Of a stretch of DNA of 26,782 bases, positions 15,745 to 25,444 are shown one piece after another. Origin of the DNA: Thioglobus_B sp964558405 (GTDB lineage: Bacteria; Pseudomonadota; Gammaproteobacteria; PS1; Pseudothioglobaceae). The stretch is taken from positions 1 through 26,782 of the forward strand of contig CAZLDG010000021.1 of the NCBI GenBank assembly GCA_964558405.1. Direction: 5' to 3'. A model generated the notes under the pieces. That model was not told the origin of the DNA. It made no database searches and was given only the letters and a program-made list of their open reading frames with translations. Position 1 is the stretch's first letter, and the number at the start of each line of letters is the position of its first letter. A program made the translations under genes and the position numbers.

Positions 15745-17996
15745 TGGCTGAAATTGAAATTGAAATTGACGGCAAATTAATTAGCGCCGAGCCAGGTGAG
15801 ATGCTGATCTCTGTTACCGATAGAGAAGGCATTAGCGTACCTAGATTTTGCTATCATAAAAAACTCTCGGTAGCGGCATCTTGTCGTATGTGTTTGGTGG
15901 ATGTAGAAGGTGCACCTAAACCACAGCCTGCGTGTTCAACCCCAGTGGCTGAAGGCATGAAAGTGCATACGCAAAACGAAAAGGCCAAAGATTCACAAAA
16001 AGCCGTGATGGAGTTTTTACTGATTAACCATCCACTAGATTGTCCAATTTGTGACCAAGGTGGTGAGTGTGAACTGCAAGATGTGGCGGTTGAATATGGT
16101 TCGGATGTTTCTTGCTTTAGTGAGGGCAAACGTGTTGTTGCCGATAAGGATATTTCACCACTGATTCAAACCGATATGACGCGTTGTATTCACTGTACGC
16201 GTTGTGTGCGTTTTGGCGCTGAGATTGGCGGGGTGATGGAGATGGGTGGCACCGGTCGTGGTGATGCTCTGAAGATTGAGCCGTTTTTAGCTGAGGGTAT
16301 TACTTCAGAGCTCTCAGGTAATATGATTGATGTATGTCCAGTGGGCGCACTGACTTCTAAACCGTTTAGATACGAGCTGCGCTCTTGGCAGATGCAGGCC
16401 AGTCCAAGTGTGGCCCGACATGATTTGGTGGGTTCAAACCTATGGGTACAAACCTTTAACAACCAAGTAAAACGTGTGGTGGCCGGCGATAACGACATGG
16501 TGAATGAAACTTGGATTTCTGATCGTGATCGTTTCTCTTATGAGGGTCTAAGCCACGAGGATCGACTGCTGGAGCCACAAATTAAAGTAGAGGGTCAGTG
16601 GAAGAGTGTGGAATGGAGCGTGGCACTGGATTATGCGGTGAGAGGTTTACATAACCACATTACTCACAATCGTCAAGGTGATAAATTAGGCGTTTTGGCT
16701 GGCAATAGTGCTACACTCGAGGAATATCACCTCTTGCAAAAACTCGCTAGAGAGCTGGATTCGGACAATATTGATTATCGTCTGAATGTTAAGGATTTAA
16801 GCCAAAGCATCCACTTGCACTCGAATATTAAGCTGGCTGGCTTAGAAGGAGTGGATCATGCGCTGATTATTGGCTCTAACCCACGATTAGAGCAGCCGAT
16901 GATTAATCATCGTTTGCGTAAAGCACAAATCTCAGGCGCCAGTATTGAGGCGCTAAATGTTAAAACTTTTGATTTTAATTACCAGTTAGCTGGCGAGCAT
17001 ATTGTAAGCCCTAGTGCCTTTAAACACACCTTGGCTGGCGTACTAAAAAGCGTACTAGAGTTAAGCGTGAGTGAGATTCCTGAGTACTTGCAAGCCCTAG
17101 AGGTGGATGAATCTGCCAAGGCCATGGCGCAACAACTACATCAAAGTGAAGATTCGGTGATTATCTTGGGTGAGCACGTAATTAACAATACAGATGCTCA
17201 TCAAATTGCCAATTTGGTGAATGAGATTGCCAAAAATACCAATTCAACCACGCTCAATTTAACCCAAACCGGTAATGCAATGGCGGCTGAGTTGGCACAG
17301 TTTACCCCAAGTGGTGAAGGTCTTAATGTTAATGAGATGCTGGCAAGCGAGATGCGCGCTTATATCTTGTTAGATGTATACCCAACTTATGATTTCCATC
17401 ACGCGAATCAAGCCTTAGAGGCATTGTCTAATGCCGACACCTTTGTGATTGCACTTAATAGTTTTGATGATGAGCAGATTCGTGCTTGTGCTGATGTGAT
17501 GTTGCCAATGGCCAGTGTGTATGAAACCTCAGGCTCTCAGGTTAATATCAATAACGAGATTCAATCATTTGCAGCCAGTGTCAAAGCGCCAGAAGAGGCC
17601 AAGCCAGCCTGGAAGGTTATTAAAGTGATGGCAGATTTATTAGAATTGCCAGGTTTTCATTACACCGATTCAACACAGGTACTTAGCGAAGTATCGCATC
17701 ATGCGCACAAAGAGCATGAATATGATCATGGTGTTGATCTGAGTACCAAAGGCGCGGGTGTTGAAGTGATTTGGCAGAAGTCTGCCTATGCTACCGATGC
17801 GCTATTGCGACACGCCAAATCACTGCAGGACACTGCCATTGGACAGATGAATTTTGCCTTTATGAATGCACAAACTGCGAGCACACTAGGGGTGAAGACC
17901 GATTACTTAGGCGTACCAATCAGTCTGGATGAAACCATGGCCGATAACTGCGTGTTTGTCAGTGCAAACCGTTCAACAACTGGGGGTGAAGCGTGA
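15744..17996 (+). CDS. nuoG: NADH-quinone oxidoreductase subunit G
   Basis: The large iron-sulfur subunit of complex I, 750 residues. The N-terminal [2Fe-2S] cluster N1b uses C36, C47, C50 and C64; a CPICDQGGEC block follows, then TRCIHCTRCVRFG and NMIDVCPVGAL for the [4Fe-4S] clusters. The rest is a molybdopterin-oxidoreductase-like domain that no longer binds molybdenum. The region after the last cluster, residues about 220-262, has no cysteines where Escherichia coli NuoG has the extra cluster N7, so this is the mitochondrial-like form. The first residues AEIEIEIDGK come from a short ATTGAA repeat. It overlaps nuoF by one base and meets nuoH at a TGATG junction. Confidence 0.98.
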   Translation: MAEIEIEIDGKLISAEPGEMLISVTDREGISVPRFCYHKKLSVAASCRMCLVDVEGAPKPQPACSTPVAEGMKVHTQNEKAKDSQKAVMEFLLINHPLDCPICDQGGECELQDVAVEYGSDVSCFSEGKRVVADKDISPLIQTDMTRCIHCTRCVRFGAEIGGVMEMGGTGRGDALKIEPFLAEGITSELSGNMIDVCPVGALTSKPFRYELRSWQMQASPSVARHDLVGSNLWVQTFNNQVKRVVAGDNDMVNETWISDRDRFSYEGLSHEDRLLEPQIKVEGQWKSVEWSVALDYAVRGLHNHITHNRQGDKLGVLAGNSATLEEYHLLQKLARELDSDNIDYRLNVKDLSQSIHLHSNIKLAGLEGVDHALIIGSNPRLEQPMINHRLRKAQISGASIEALNVKTFDFNYQLAGEHIVSPSAFKHTLAGVLKSVLELSVSEIPEYLQALEVDESAKAMAQQLHQSEDSVIILGEHVINNTDAHQIANLVNEIAKNTNSTTLNLTQTGNAMAAELAQFTPSGEGLNVNEMLASEMRAYILLDVYPTYDFHHANQALEALSNADTFVIALNSFDDEQIRACADVMLPMASVYETSGSQVNINNEIQSFAASVKAPEEAKPAWKVIKVMADLLELPGFHYTDSTQVLSEVSHHAHKEHEYDHGVDLSTKGAGVEVIWQKSAYATDALLRHAKSLQDTAIGQMNFAFMNAQTASTLGVKTDYLGVPISLDETMADNCVFVSANRSTTGGEA

Positions 17997-19066
17997 TGGC
18001 ATTATGGCAATCTTTTGTTGCGGGTGTGCATGAGTTAATTCCTTGGTTGGACGGCTCAATTGCAACGGTCTTAATTATTTTAATTAAAGCCATTGCGCTG
18101 ATTGCACCGCTGATGATTATGGTGGCATATTTCACTTATGCCGAGCGTAAGGTGATTGGTTATATGCAACTGCGTATTGGTCCAAACCGTGTTGGACCTA
18201 AGGGCTGGTTACAACCAATTGCGGACGCAGTTAAGCTAATGTTTAAAGAAATTATCTTCCCAAGTAAGGCCAATCTATACCTGTATTTATTGGCACCGGT
18301 ACTGGCCATTGCGCCAGCGCTGGCTGTTTGGGCGGTGGTACCGTTGGCCGATGGTCTGTATATCACCAATCTTGATGTGAGTCTGCTGTATGTGTTGGCC
18401 ATTGGTTCTATTGGTGTTTACGGTATTATTTTGGCCGGTTGGGCTTCAAACTCTAAATATCCACTGCTGGGCGCCTTGCGTAGTGCCTCACTATTGGTAT
18501 CTTATGAGATTGTGATTGGTTTTGCGGTGGTAACCGTGGTGATGATTGCCGGCAGTGTTAATCTGAATACCATTGTCGCTGCACAGCAAGGCGGCATTGT
18601 GAATTGGTATTGGATTCCACTATTTCCAATGATGATTGTGTTTTTTATCTCGGCCTTGGTAGAAACCAACCGCGCACCATTTGACGTGGTAGAGGGTGAG
18701 TCTGAGATTGTCGGCGGTACCCATGTTGAGTATTCTGGCATGACCTTTGCTATCTTCTTCTTAGCAGAATATGCCAATATGATTCTGATGGCGGTATTGG
18801 CGGTATTGATGTTCTTTGGCGGTTGGCATTCACCGTTTGAAGGTACTTTCCTTAATGATTTCTTCGCCTGGGTTCCGGGTTTGATTTGGTTGTTGGCTAA
18901 GTCAGTATTCTTTATGTTCTTGTATTTGTGGGTACGTGCAACTTTCCCACGTTTTAGATATGACCAGATTATGCGCTTGTCATGGAAGGTGTTCTTACCA
19001 ATGACCATTGTTTGGATCTTTGTGGTGGCACTGATGACACAATTACAACTAGGACCTTGGTTTTAA
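17996..19066 (+). CDS. nuoH: NADH-quinone oxidoreductase subunit H
   Basis: Integral membrane subunit (ND1 family) that joins the peripheral arm to the proton-pumping arm and lines the quinone tunnel. It has about 356 residues with eight hydrophobic helices. Conserved loops are ERKVIGYMQLRIGPNRVGP, KLMFKE, and the acidic EGESEIVGGTHVEYSGM. The ATG at 17996 overlaps the nuoG stop as TGATG; a GTG directly before it at 17993 is also in frame and would add one residue. Confidence 0.97.
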   Translation: MALWQSFVAGVHELIPWLDGSIATVLIILIKAIALIAPLMIMVAYFTYAERKVIGYMQLRIGPNRVGPKGWLQPIADAVKLMFKEIIFPSKANLYLYLLAPVLAIAPALAVWAVVPLADGLYITNLDVSLLYVLAIGSIGVYGIILAGWASNSKYPLLGALRSASLLVSYEIVIGFAVVTVVMIAGSVNLNTIVAAQQGGIVNWYWIPLFPMMIVFFISALVETNRAPFDVVEGESEIVGGTHVEYSGMTFAIFFLAEYANMILMAVLAVLMFFGGWHSPFEGTFLNDFFAWVPGLIWLLAKSVFFMFLYLWVRATFPRFRYDQIMRLSWKVFLPMTIVWIFVVALMTQLQLGPWF

Positions 19067-19068
19067 TC

Positions 19069-19080
19069 AGGAGTATGTCG
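19069..19080 (+). promoter_or_regulatory. Ribosome binding site that fixes the nuoI start
   Basis: AGGAG at 19069-19073 is seven bases from the ATG at 19081 but only one base from the in-frame ATG at 19075. The spacing selects 19081. It also argues against a much longer open frame that runs back into nuoH. Confidence 0.75.
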
Positions 19081-19572
19081 ATGATAGATAATTTGAAAAA
19101 ATTTGTTAAAGACTTTACCTTGGGTGAGCTGCGTGGCGGTATGAAAATCACCGCGACCGAGTTTGTTAATAAAAAAATCACCGTTCAATATCCTGAGGAA
19201 AGAACCCCGATTTCACCAAGATTTAGAGGTCTGCACGCTTTGCGTCGCTATCCAAATGGTGAGGAGCGTTGTATTGCTTGTAAGCTTTGTGAAGCCACTT
19301 GTCCAGCCAATGCAATTACCATTGAATCGGCCATGCGTGATGATGGTACACGTCGCACCACGCGCTATGATATTGATTTGTTTAAGTGCATCTTTTGTGG
19401 TTTTTGTGAAGAGGCTTGTCCAGTTGATGCCATTGTTGAGACGCAGATTTTTGACTATGCGTTTGAATCTAGACGTGGCAGTGTGATGAGCAAAGAACGC
19501 CTATTGGAAGTGGGCGAGAAAAATGAAAAAGCCATCAATCAGGCCAAACTTGAAGATGCGAAGTACAGATAA
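19081..19572 (+). CDS. nuoI: NADH-quinone oxidoreductase subunit I
   Basis: A ferredoxin-like subunit of complex I carrying two [4Fe-4S] clusters (N6a and N6b) between NuoG and NuoB. The 163 residues from this start match the family length. The first motif is C64-IA-C67-KL-C70-EAT-C74-P and the second C103-IF-C106-GF-C109-EEA-C113-P. The frame stays open back to 18982 inside nuoH, but that would add 33 residues unlike any NuoI. The ATG at 19081, with AGGAG seven bases upstream, is preferred. nuoJ follows after eight bases. Confidence 0.97.
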   Translation: MIDNLKKFVKDFTLGELRGGMKITATEFVNKKITVQYPEERTPISPRFRGLHALRRYPNGEERCIACKLCEATCPANAITIESAMRDDGTRRTTRYDIDLFKCIFCGFCEEACPVDAIVETQIFDYAFESRRGSVMSKERLLEVGEKNEKAINQAKLEDAKYR

Positions 19573-19580
19573 GGGTAGTT

Positions 19581-20192
19581 ATGGAATTTGAGAAAATAGT
19601 TTTTTACATCTTATCATTCTGGTTGATTGTCAGCTCCTTGGCGATGATCTTTTCGCGTAATGCGGCTAAATCTGCCTTGTTCTTGGTATTGGCGTTTTTC
19701 TCAGCAGCAGGTATTTGGATTTTATTAGAGGCAGAGTTTTTGGCTGTCACCTTGATTCTGGTCTATGTTGGCGCGGTCATGGTACTGTTCTTGTTCGTGA
19801 TTAAGATGCTCAATATTGACAAATCTGCCCTACGCGCTAAGTTTGCCGGTTATCTGCCATTGGGCTTGATTGTGGCCTTGATTGTGATTGCCGAGATGGT
19901 ATTGGTACTGGGCGATGCACAATTTGGTTTGGGTGTGGTCGCAGCGCCGGAGCGCCATGGTGCGGATTATAGTAATATTACCGAGCTGGCCTTACAGCTA
20001 TACACCGTGTATGTTTACCCGTTTGAGCTGGCTGCAGTACTATTGTTGATTGCGATTATCGCTGCCATTACTTTGGTGCACAGAAAAGAAATTAACCGCA
20101 AGAAACAATCCATCTCTAAGCAGGTTAATGTCAAAGCCAAAGATCGCGTTAGGCTGATTTCTATCGCCTCAAACAAGGAGGACAAGTCATGA
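19581..20192 (+). CDS. nuoJ: NADH-quinone oxidoreductase subunit J
   Basis: Membrane subunit (ND6 family), 203 residues with five hydrophobic helices. The segment AEFLAVTLILVYVGAVMVLF is the conserved helix three that carries a pi-bulge in known structures. The C-terminus is a basic, soluble tail of about 35 residues (from HRKEINRKK). An AAGGG lies about eight bases before the ATG. Its stop overlaps the nuoK start (ATGA). Confidence 0.97.
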   Translation: MEFEKIVFYILSFWLIVSSLAMIFSRNAAKSALFLVLAFFSAAGIWILLEAEFLAVTLILVYVGAVMVLFLFVIKMLNIDKSALRAKFAGYLPLGLIVALIVIAEMVLVLGDAQFGLGVVAAPERHGADYSNITELALQLYTVYVYPFELAAVLLLIAIIAAITLVHRKEINRKKQSISKQVNVKAKDRVRLISIASNKEDKS

Positions 20193-20494
20193 TTGCCTTA
20201 AGTGATTACTTAATTTTAAGTAGTATTATTTTTTGTATTGGCCTGGTAGGTATTTTTGTTAATCGTACCAATATCATTACCTTGTTAATGTGTGTAGAGC
20301 TAATTCTGGCAGCGGTTAACACTAACTTTATTGCTTTTTCGCATTTCCTAGGCAATGAAGCAGGACAGATTTTTGTATTCTTTATTTTGACGGTAGCGGC
20401 AGCCGAAGTGGCTATTGGTCTGGCGATTCTAACCCTACTATTTAGAAATCGTGGTTCCATTAGTGTGGACGTTACCAGTACGCTCAAGGGGTAA
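20189..20494 (+). CDS. nuoK: NADH-quinone oxidoreductase subunit K
   Basis: Small membrane subunit (ND4L family), 101 residues with three helices. The two buried glutamates important for proton movement are present, one in MCVELILAAVN and one in AAAEVAIGLAIL. A strong AAGGAGG at 20175-20181 lies inside the end of nuoJ, seven bases before the ATG, so it is well translated despite the overlap. nuoL begins two bases after its stop. Confidence 0.97.
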   Translation: MIALSDYLILSSIIFCIGLVGIFVNRTNIITLLMCVELILAAVNTNFIAFSHFLGNEAGQIFVFFILTVAAAEVAIGLAILTLLFRNRGSISVDVTSTLKG

Positions 20495-20496
20495 GC

Positions 20497-22461
20497 ATGG
20501 AAGATTTATATTTGACAATTGCGCTTGCACCACTACTAGGTAGTATGATTGCCGGATTTTTCGGCAGAATGCTGGGCCGCAGTGCCACGCATTGGGTCAC
20601 CATTATTGGTGTGGCCATCTCAACCGTCTTATCACTATATGCGTTTAATCATCACGTTTTAGAGGGCAATCCAGTCTTTAATGAGAATCTGTACACCTGG
20701 ATGCAGATTGGTAGTCTGAATGTTAGCGTTGGTTTTTTAATTGATAACCTCACTGCAGTGATGTTGGTGGTGGTGTCGTTTGTTTCACTGATGGTGCATA
20801 TCTACACTATTGGCTATATGCATGATGATAAGGACTATACCAAGTTCTTTAGTTATATCTCACTATTCACCTTCTCGATGTTTATGTTGGTGATGTCCAA
20901 TAACTTTATGCAGCTGTTCTTTGGTTGGGAGGCAGTAGGTCTGGTCTCTTACCTATTGATTGGTTTTTGGCATTATAAAGAGTCTGCAGTTGAGGCTAAT
21001 CTTAAGGCTTTCTTGGTTAACCGTGTGGGTGACTTTGGTTTCTTGTTAGGTATTGCCTTGGTGCTGATGCATTTTGATTCATTGGATTACGCCCAAGTCT
21101 TTGCCAATTTGGGTCAGGCAAATGGCGAGCAGCTTTGGGGTGTTTCACTGATTAGCGTGATCTGTCTATTGTTATTTGTTGGCGCTATGGGTAAGTCAGC
21201 TCAAGTGCCGCTACATGTTTGGCTACCAGGTTCGATGGAAGGTCCAACACCAATCTCAGCCCTGATTCACGCAGCAACCATGGTAACCGCGGGTATCTTT
21301 ATGGTTTCGCGTATGTCGCCAATGTTTGAACTCAGTGACGTGGCGCTGACTGTGGTGATGGTTATTGGTGCGATTACTGCCTTGTTTATGGGTCTGCTGG
21401 GTATTGTACAAAATGACATTAAACGCGTGGTGGCTTACTCAACCTTGTCACAACTGGGCTATATGACAGTGGCCTTAGGTGTGAGCGCCTACTCGGTGGC
21501 GATTTTCCACCTAATGACACATGCTTTCTTTAAGGCTTTGCTATTCTTAGCTGCAGGCTCGGTGATTGTGGCCATGCACCATGAGCAAGACATTCGCAAG
21601 ATGGGTGGACTCAAAGACAAAATGCCTATTACCTATTGGACCTCACTGATTGGCACCTTGGCACTGATTGGCTTCCCGGGTTTTGCTGGTTTTTATTCCA
21701 AGGATATGATTATCGAGGCGGTACACTTGTCAAGCCTGCCATATGCCGATTGGGTTTATGTGGCGGTAATTTTGGGCGTATTTGTTACTGCGTTCTATTC
21801 ACTCAGAATGTTCTTTATGGTTTTCCATGGCGAGTCTCGTGTGGATGCACACACAGCTGAACATCTACACGAATCAGCACCATCAATTACTTTCCCACTG
21901 ATTGCGCTGGCGATTCCATCGGCAGTGATTGGCTTTTTCACCATTGAGCCAATGCTCTTTAGCGGTTGGTTAAGTGAGGCTATTACCATTGATGCGCTGA
22001 AGCATAGCGCCATGGCACAACTCTCAAGCATGTTCCATGGAGCGGCTGGCATGATTTCACATGCGGTGGTGACCTGGCCATTCTGGATGATGCTTGGTGG
22101 CGTAGCCACTGCCTGGTGGTTTACGCTTAAACGCCCAGATATGGCAGACAAGGTCAAGCAAAAGTGTCACCGCAGTTACTACGTGTTGGACTCACTCTAT
22201 GGCTTTGATCGTTTCAACGAAATTGTATTTGTTAACGGCGTGAAAAAACTCGGTAACTTCTTGTGGAAGGTTTCAGATATGGCGCTGATTGACAAATTGG
22301 TGGTTAACGGCTCTGCGAAGTTCGTTGGTTTTGTTGGCGCCTTGGTGCGACCTGTGCAAACCGGCTATGTTTACCACTACGCCTTCTTTATGATTTTTAG
22401 TTTGTTAATTATTCTAACGTGGATTCTGTTTGCAGGCGACAGACCGCTACTTAAACTCTAA
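20497..22461 (+). CDS. nuoL: NADH-quinone oxidoreductase subunit L
   Basis: The distal antiporter-like subunit (ND5 family), 654 residues with many helices and the long lateral helix expected at the C-terminus. Key charged residues are present: the glutamate in FGWEAVGLVSYLLIGFW, the lysine in GAMGKSAQVPLHVWLPGSM, the histidine of ALIHAATMVTAG, and the lysine in FAGFYSKDMI. It forms one of the proton channels. It lies two bases from both neighbours. Confidence 0.98.
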   Translation: MEDLYLTIALAPLLGSMIAGFFGRMLGRSATHWVTIIGVAISTVLSLYAFNHHVLEGNPVFNENLYTWMQIGSLNVSVGFLIDNLTAVMLVVVSFVSLMVHIYTIGYMHDDKDYTKFFSYISLFTFSMFMLVMSNNFMQLFFGWEAVGLVSYLLIGFWHYKESAVEANLKAFLVNRVGDFGFLLGIALVLMHFDSLDYAQVFANLGQANGEQLWGVSLISVICLLLFVGAMGKSAQVPLHVWLPGSMEGPTPISALIHAATMVTAGIFMVSRMSPMFELSDVALTVVMVIGAITALFMGLLGIVQNDIKRVVAYSTLSQLGYMTVALGVSAYSVAIFHLMTHAFFKALLFLAAGSVIVAMHHEQDIRKMGGLKDKMPITYWTSLIGTLALIGFPGFAGFYSKDMIIEAVHLSSLPYADWVYVAVILGVFVTAFYSLRMFFMVFHGESRVDAHTAEHLHESAPSITFPLIALAIPSAVIGFFTIEPMLFSGWLSEAITIDALKHSAMAQLSSMFHGAAGMISHAVVTWPFWMMLGGVATAWWFTLKRPDMADKVKQKCHRSYYVLDSLYGFDRFNEIVFVNGVKKLGNFLWKVSDMALIDKLVVNGSAKFVGFVGALVRPVQTGYVYHYAFFMIFSLLIILTWILFAGDRPLLKL

Positions 22462-22463
22462 TT

Positions 22464-23969
22464 ATGGAAAATTCACTTCTTAGTTTATTGATTTGGTTGC
22501 CGATACTTGGCGGCGGGCTGGTACTGCTAATTGGCAACGACAGAGCACAAACGCTACGTTGGAGTAGTTTGACAATTGCCACTTTGGTGTTTGTTCTATC
22601 ATTGGGTTTGTGGAGTGGTTTTGACACTTCAACGCACTTGATGCAGTTTGAAGAAAAGGCCAGCTGGATTTCACAGTTTAATATTCACTACCACTTAGGC
22701 GTGGACGGCATCTCTATGCCGTTGATTATTTTGACCACGTTCTCAACCATTTTGGTGATTGTGGCAGCTTGGGAAGTGATTCAGCATCGCGCGGCACACT
22801 ATATGGCGGCATTTTTGATGATGGAAGGTTTAATCATTGGTGTGTTCTCAGCCTTAGACGCTATCTTGTTCTACGCTTTTTGGGAAGCCTCGCTGATTCC
22901 GATGCTACTGATTGTGGGTATTTGGGGTGGTGATAATCGCGTTTATGCGGCGATTAAGTTCTTCCTTTATACTTTCCTGGGCTCGGTGTTTATGCTGGTG
23001 GGTTTGATTTATATGTACAACCAGGGTGGCTCATTCTCAATTCTGGACATGCACAATTTAAATCTTAGCGCGATTGAGCAAGCGTGGATTTTCTGGGCGT
23101 TTTTTATGGCCTTTGCCGTTAAAGTGCCAATGTTCCCGGTGCATACCTGGCTACCTGATGCGCACGTACAAGCCCCTACTGGCGGTTCGGTTATCCTAGC
23201 AGCCATTATGTTGAAGATGGGTGGTTATGGCTTCTTCCGTTTTTCTCTGCCAATTACCCCGGATGCCTCATTGCAGTTCTCAGACGTGGTAATCGTTCTG
23301 TCACTGATTGCTGTGGTTTATATTGGTTTTGTTGCTCTGGTGCAGCGTGACATGAAAAAACTCATTGCTTATTCTTCAATCTCACACATGGGCTTTGTTA
23401 CCTTGGGTGTGTTTGCGCTGTTTTTGGCTTATCAACCAGGCAGTGCCGAGGGTGCGCTTTTGGGTCTAGAAGGTGCGATGGTGCAGATGATTTCTCATGG
23501 TTTTATCTCTGCAGCCATGTTCTTGGTGGTGGGAGTGTTGTATGATCGCCTACACTCAAGAGAGATTTCAACCTATGGTGGTGTGGTTAATTCGATGCCG
23601 AAGTTCACTGGCTTTGCCGTGCTATTTGCCATGGCCAATGCCGGCCTACCAGGTACCTCAGGTTTTGTGGGTGAGTTTATGGTAATCCTTGGCGTGGTTC
23701 AGGCCAACATTTGGTATGCAGTTTTAGCGGCCACCACCTTGATTGTCGGTGCGGCTTATACCCTGTGGATGGTGAAACGTGTATTTTGGGGTCCAGTGGT
23801 TAACGATGCGGTAAATACGCTGAGTGATATCAATGGTCGTGAGTTTACTATTTTGGCATTATTGGCCTTGGCAGTGATTGCGATGGGTGTTTATCCACAG
23901 CCGGTTATTGAGATCATGCATGTCTCGATTGAGCACTTAATGCAACAAGCCCTAACTTCTAAATTATGA
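22464..23969 (+). CDS. nuoM: NADH-quinone oxidoreductase subunit M
   Basis: Antiporter-like membrane subunit (ND4 family), 501 residues with about fourteen helices. Conserved elements are the glutamate in FYAFWEASLIPM, the lysine in FAVKVPMFPVHTWLPDAH, the lysine in AIMLKMGGYGF, and the AYSSISHMGFV helix. It provides a second proton channel. The stop overlaps the nuoN ATG (ATGA at 23966-23969). Confidence 0.98.
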   Translation: MENSLLSLLIWLPILGGGLVLLIGNDRAQTLRWSSLTIATLVFVLSLGLWSGFDTSTHLMQFEEKASWISQFNIHYHLGVDGISMPLIILTTFSTILVIVAAWEVIQHRAAHYMAAFLMMEGLIIGVFSALDAILFYAFWEASLIPMLLIVGIWGGDNRVYAAIKFFLYTFLGSVFMLVGLIYMYNQGGSFSILDMHNLNLSAIEQAWIFWAFFMAFAVKVPMFPVHTWLPDAHVQAPTGGSVILAAIMLKMGGYGFFRFSLPITPDASLQFSDVVIVLSLIAVVYIGFVALVQRDMKKLIAYSSISHMGFVTLGVFALFLAYQPGSAEGALLGLEGAMVQMISHGFISAAMFLVVGVLYDRLHSREISTYGGVVNSMPKFTGFAVLFAMANAGLPGTSGFVGEFMVILGVVQANIWYAVLAATTLIVGAAYTLWMVKRVFWGPVVNDAVNTLSDINGREFTILALLALAVIAMGVYPQPVIEIMHVSIEHLMQQALTSKL

Positions 23970-25444
23970 ATGCGAATATGACTGTTGAAGCTTTAAACTT
24001 TTTCCCATTTGACAGCAGCTCTTTATGGGTTGCGCTGCCTGAGATTTTCCTGCTGAGTGCAATCGTGGTTATTTTACTGCTCGATTTATTCTTAACCAAA
24101 GGCTTTAAGCAGCTGACTTATTATCTCACTCAACTAAGCTTATTCATTACCGGTATTTTGGCCTTTAACTTGATTGGCACTGAGAAGACGGTCATCTTTA
24201 GTCATTCGTTTGTACTAGATGATATGGCCTCCGTGTTTAAGGTCTTTATGGCGGGCGCCAGTATGGTAGCCATGGTCTATGCGCGTCACTATCTTGGTGT
24301 GCACAAGCTATTTAGGGGCGAGTTCTTCACTTTGGTGCTGTTATCCGTACTGGGGATGATGGTAATGATCTCGGGTTATAGTTTATTGACCTTGTATCTA
24401 GGTTTGGAAATTCTATCGTTGTCGATTTATACCCTGATTGCTATTGCGCGCGAGCGTTCGGATGCGGTGGAATCGGCGCTTAAATATTTTGTACTGGGTG
24501 CGATCTCTTCGGGTTTGTTGTTATACGGCATGAGTATGATTTACGGCATTAGTGGCAGTCTTAATATCAGTGAAATTGCCAGCTTTGCTTCCAGTTCCAC
24601 TCTAGACGCTAGAGAAACACTGATTGTGAATTTTGGCCTGGTGTTCTTGGTGATCGGTATTGCCTTTAAACTGGGTGCGGTACCGTTCCATAACTGGGTA
24701 CCAGATGTGTATCAGGGTTCGCCAACAGCGGTAACCATGTTCCTATCAACCGTGCCGAAGATAGCAGCCGTTGCCATGCTGGTGCGTATCTTGGTCGATG
24801 GTCTGGGCGCCATGCAAGCGTATTGGTCAGACTTATTTATGGTCTTGGGAATTCTATCCATCGCCCTGGGTTCGGTAGTGGCGCTATTACAAACCAACAT
24901 CAAACGCATGTTGGCTTATTCGACCATCTCCCACATTGGTTTCATCCTATTGGGTTTTGCCACCGGTGTGCTCAGTGGTTATGCCTCAGCGGTTTTCTAC
25001 GTGCTGGTATATGTGCTTATGAGTTTGGCCGCGTTCGGTGTGGTTATCCTGCTTAACAAAAAAGGCTATGAGGCTGACCTGATTTCTGATTACAAGGGTC
25101 TGAGTAAGTACTCGCCTTGGTTTGCACTGATGATGCTGATTGTGATGTTCTCAATGGCCGGTGTGCCACCGTTTATTGGTTTTTACGCCAAGCTATTTGT
25201 CTTACAACAAGTGATCTCGGCTGGCTTTATCACCCTAGCGGTTATTGCCGTTGTCTTTGCGGTGATTAGTGCTTATTACTATCTGCAAATTATCCGTTCG
25301 ATGTATTTTGATGAGTCGGATACTCAGGCGAGTATTGAGGCGCCAATGGAGATGCAAACAGTGCTCTCTATTAATGCCATCTTGATTTTGGCAGTGGGCC
25401 TGTTCCCAGATTTCTGGATGCAATTAGCCAAATCGCTGTTCTAG
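23966..25444 (+). CDS. nuoN: NADH-quinone oxidoreductase subunit N
   Basis: Antiporter-like membrane subunit (ND2 family), 492 residues. It shows YLGLEILSLSIYTLIA with the buried glutamate, FKLGAVPFHNWVPDVYQGSP with the lysine, STVPKIAAVAM, AYSTISHIGF and PPFIGFYAKLFV. It is the last gene of the nuo operon. The ATG at 23966 overlaps the nuoM stop; an in-frame ATG at 23978 is an alternative. No terminator separates it from the opposing bioC gene, and their stops share a CTAG. Confidence 0.97.
   Translation: MNANMTVEALNFFPFDSSSLWVALPEIFLLSAIVVILLLDLFLTKGFKQLTYYLTQLSLFITGILAFNLIGTEKTVIFSHSFVLDDMASVFKVFMAGASMVAMVYARHYLGVHKLFRGEFFTLVLLSVLGMMVMISGYSLLTLYLGLEILSLSIYTLIAIARERSDAVESALKYFVLGAISSGLLLYGMSMIYGISGSLNISEIASFASSSTLDARETLIVNFGLVFLVIGIAFKLGAVPFHNWVPDVYQGSPTAVTMFLSTVPKIAAVAMLVRILVDGLGAMQAYWSDLFMVLGILSIALGSVVALLQTNIKRMLAYSTISHIGFILLGFATGVLSGYASAVFYVLVYVLMSLAAFGVVILLNKKGYEADLISDYKGLSKYSPWFALMMLIVMFSMAGVPPFIGFYAKLFVLQQVISAGFITLAVIAVVFAVISAYYYLQIIRSMYFDESDTQASIEAPMEMQTVLSINAILILAVGLFPDFWMQLAKSLF

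Noticed and set aside
15748..15770. Short ATTGAA-type repeat at the start of nuoG as a slippage switch
   Set aside because: Only about three imperfect copies encoding EIEIEID; such beta-strand starts are common in NuoG and a 6-bp unit would not shift the frame.
18502..19008. A 168-codon open frame on the minus strand within nuoH
   Set aside because: It lies entirely opposite a well-conserved membrane protein gene, its translation is low-complexity Ile/Thr/Ser/Lys with no family resemblance, and it has no ribosome binding site of note.
18982..19080. A longer nuoI starting inside nuoH
   Set aside because: The extra 33 residues match nothing in NuoI, and the AGGAG at 19069-19073 points to the ATG at 19081, giving the normal 163-residue length.
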